DNA from: Streptomyces asoensis
GTDB taxonomy: Bacteria; Actinomycetota; Actinomycetes; Streptomycetales; Streptomycetaceae
Direction: 5' to 3'
DNA length: 64,000 nucleotides
Assembly: GCF_013085465.1 (NCBI RefSeq)
Contig: NZ_CP049838.1
Span: forward strand, 8,060,001 to 8,124,000
The number at the start of each line of letters is the position of its first letter. Positions within the stretch are counted from its first letter, which is position 1. Under the pieces are notes generated by a model that made no database searches, had not been told where the DNA came from, and worked only from the letters and a program-made list of their open reading frames with translations. Made by a program: the position numbers and the translations under genes. Positions 63,883 to 64,000 of this stretch are shown in pieces.

Positions 63883-64000
63883 ATGGCAACAGAACCACCC
63901 CTGCTCAGCATGTCCGGCATCACCAAGTCCTTCCCCGGAGTACGGGCGTTGGACGGCGTAGACCTCGCCGTCCAGGCCGGTGAGGTGCACTGCCTGCTCG
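63883..64000 (+). CDS. Sugar ABC transporter ATP-binding protein, N-terminus (runs off the window)
   Basis: The first 39 residues are visible: [27 protein letters not shown] and GEVHCLL, the standard opening of ribose/xylose-type (CUT2) ATPases with two ABC domains. The Walker A motif would follow just past the edge. GAGGGGAA precedes the ATG. It presumably forms an operon with permease and binding-protein genes outside the window, under the ROK regulator upstream. Confidence 0.8.
   Translation, partial: MATEPPLLSMSGITKSFPGVRALDGVDLAVQAGEVHCLL

Overview
This window is high-G+C actinobacterial chromosome, almost certainly from a Streptomyces. Supporting signs are the strong third-position G/C bias, frequent GTG and TTG starts, many ATGA/GTGA gene overlaps, and typical Streptomyces families: a SigB/SigF-type sigma factor, an XRE/DUF5753 regulator paired with a DUF574-type methyltransferase, CBM2-bearing cellulases with CebR-like boxes, and a ROK regulator beside a sugar ABC transporter. 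I see no rRNA, tRNA, insertion sequence, prophage or CRISPR array. No gap between genes exceeds about 300 bases.

Layout. 0-9.7 kb: a broken PAP2 gene, a histidine phosphatase, an ABC-F ATPase, small conserved proteins, a PfpI-like protein, a pyruvate-oxidase-like TPP enzyme divergent from a sigma factor, a secreted anchored protein and a fold-type-I PLP-like protein that lacks the PLP lysine. 9.7-18.2 kb: two metallo-beta-lactamase-fold hydrolases, a DedA-like membrane protein, a recombinase-like small protein, a membrane phosphodiesterase and a MoxR/VWA-metallopeptidase pair. 18.2-28.2 kb: OsmC; a two-gene operon (beta-helix protein plus small helical protein) whose products share a 27-residue Gln/Asn-rich motif; regulators with their partners; an ADP-ribosylglycohydrolase; a pterin dehydratase; and a WYL regulator whose start codon lies inside a perfect 27-bp palindrome.

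28.2-39.7 kb is a secreted plant-polysaccharide island: a PL11 rhamnogalacturonan lyase, a GH74 xyloglucanase, and GH48, GH5 and GH6 cellulases. The divergent GH48/GH5 promoter region carries one perfect and one imperfect CebR-like box. 40-52 kb holds a methyltransferase, an SDR, an aldo-keto reductase, an acyl-CoA ligase, a DHA2 exporter, Lrp and LysR regulators, a bile-acid:sodium-symporter-like carrier, and a MarR/quinone-reductase pair with two palindromic operators.

52-60.3 kb is a formate locus. A soluble NAD-type formate dehydrogenase has its usual large subunit split into two genes (Fe-S module and Mo-pterin module) separated by a fused NuoE-NuoF diaphorase gene. It is accompanied by fdhD, a ketopantoate-reductase-like gene, a divergent oxalate/formate-type MFS carrier and that carrier's 45-residue small partner. 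A KAS III, a FadR-like GntR regulator, a ROK regulator and the start of a sugar ABC ATPase follow.

A pattern across the window: tail-to-tail gene junctions are marked either by long G+C hairpins or by tandem arrays (three 7-bp, one 17-bp) that begin at or just beyond a stop codon. Two arrays are followed by the same 10-mer TGTAGACAGT, which recurs upstream of the GntR gene. This pattern and the beta-helix/small-protein pair are the least explained features.
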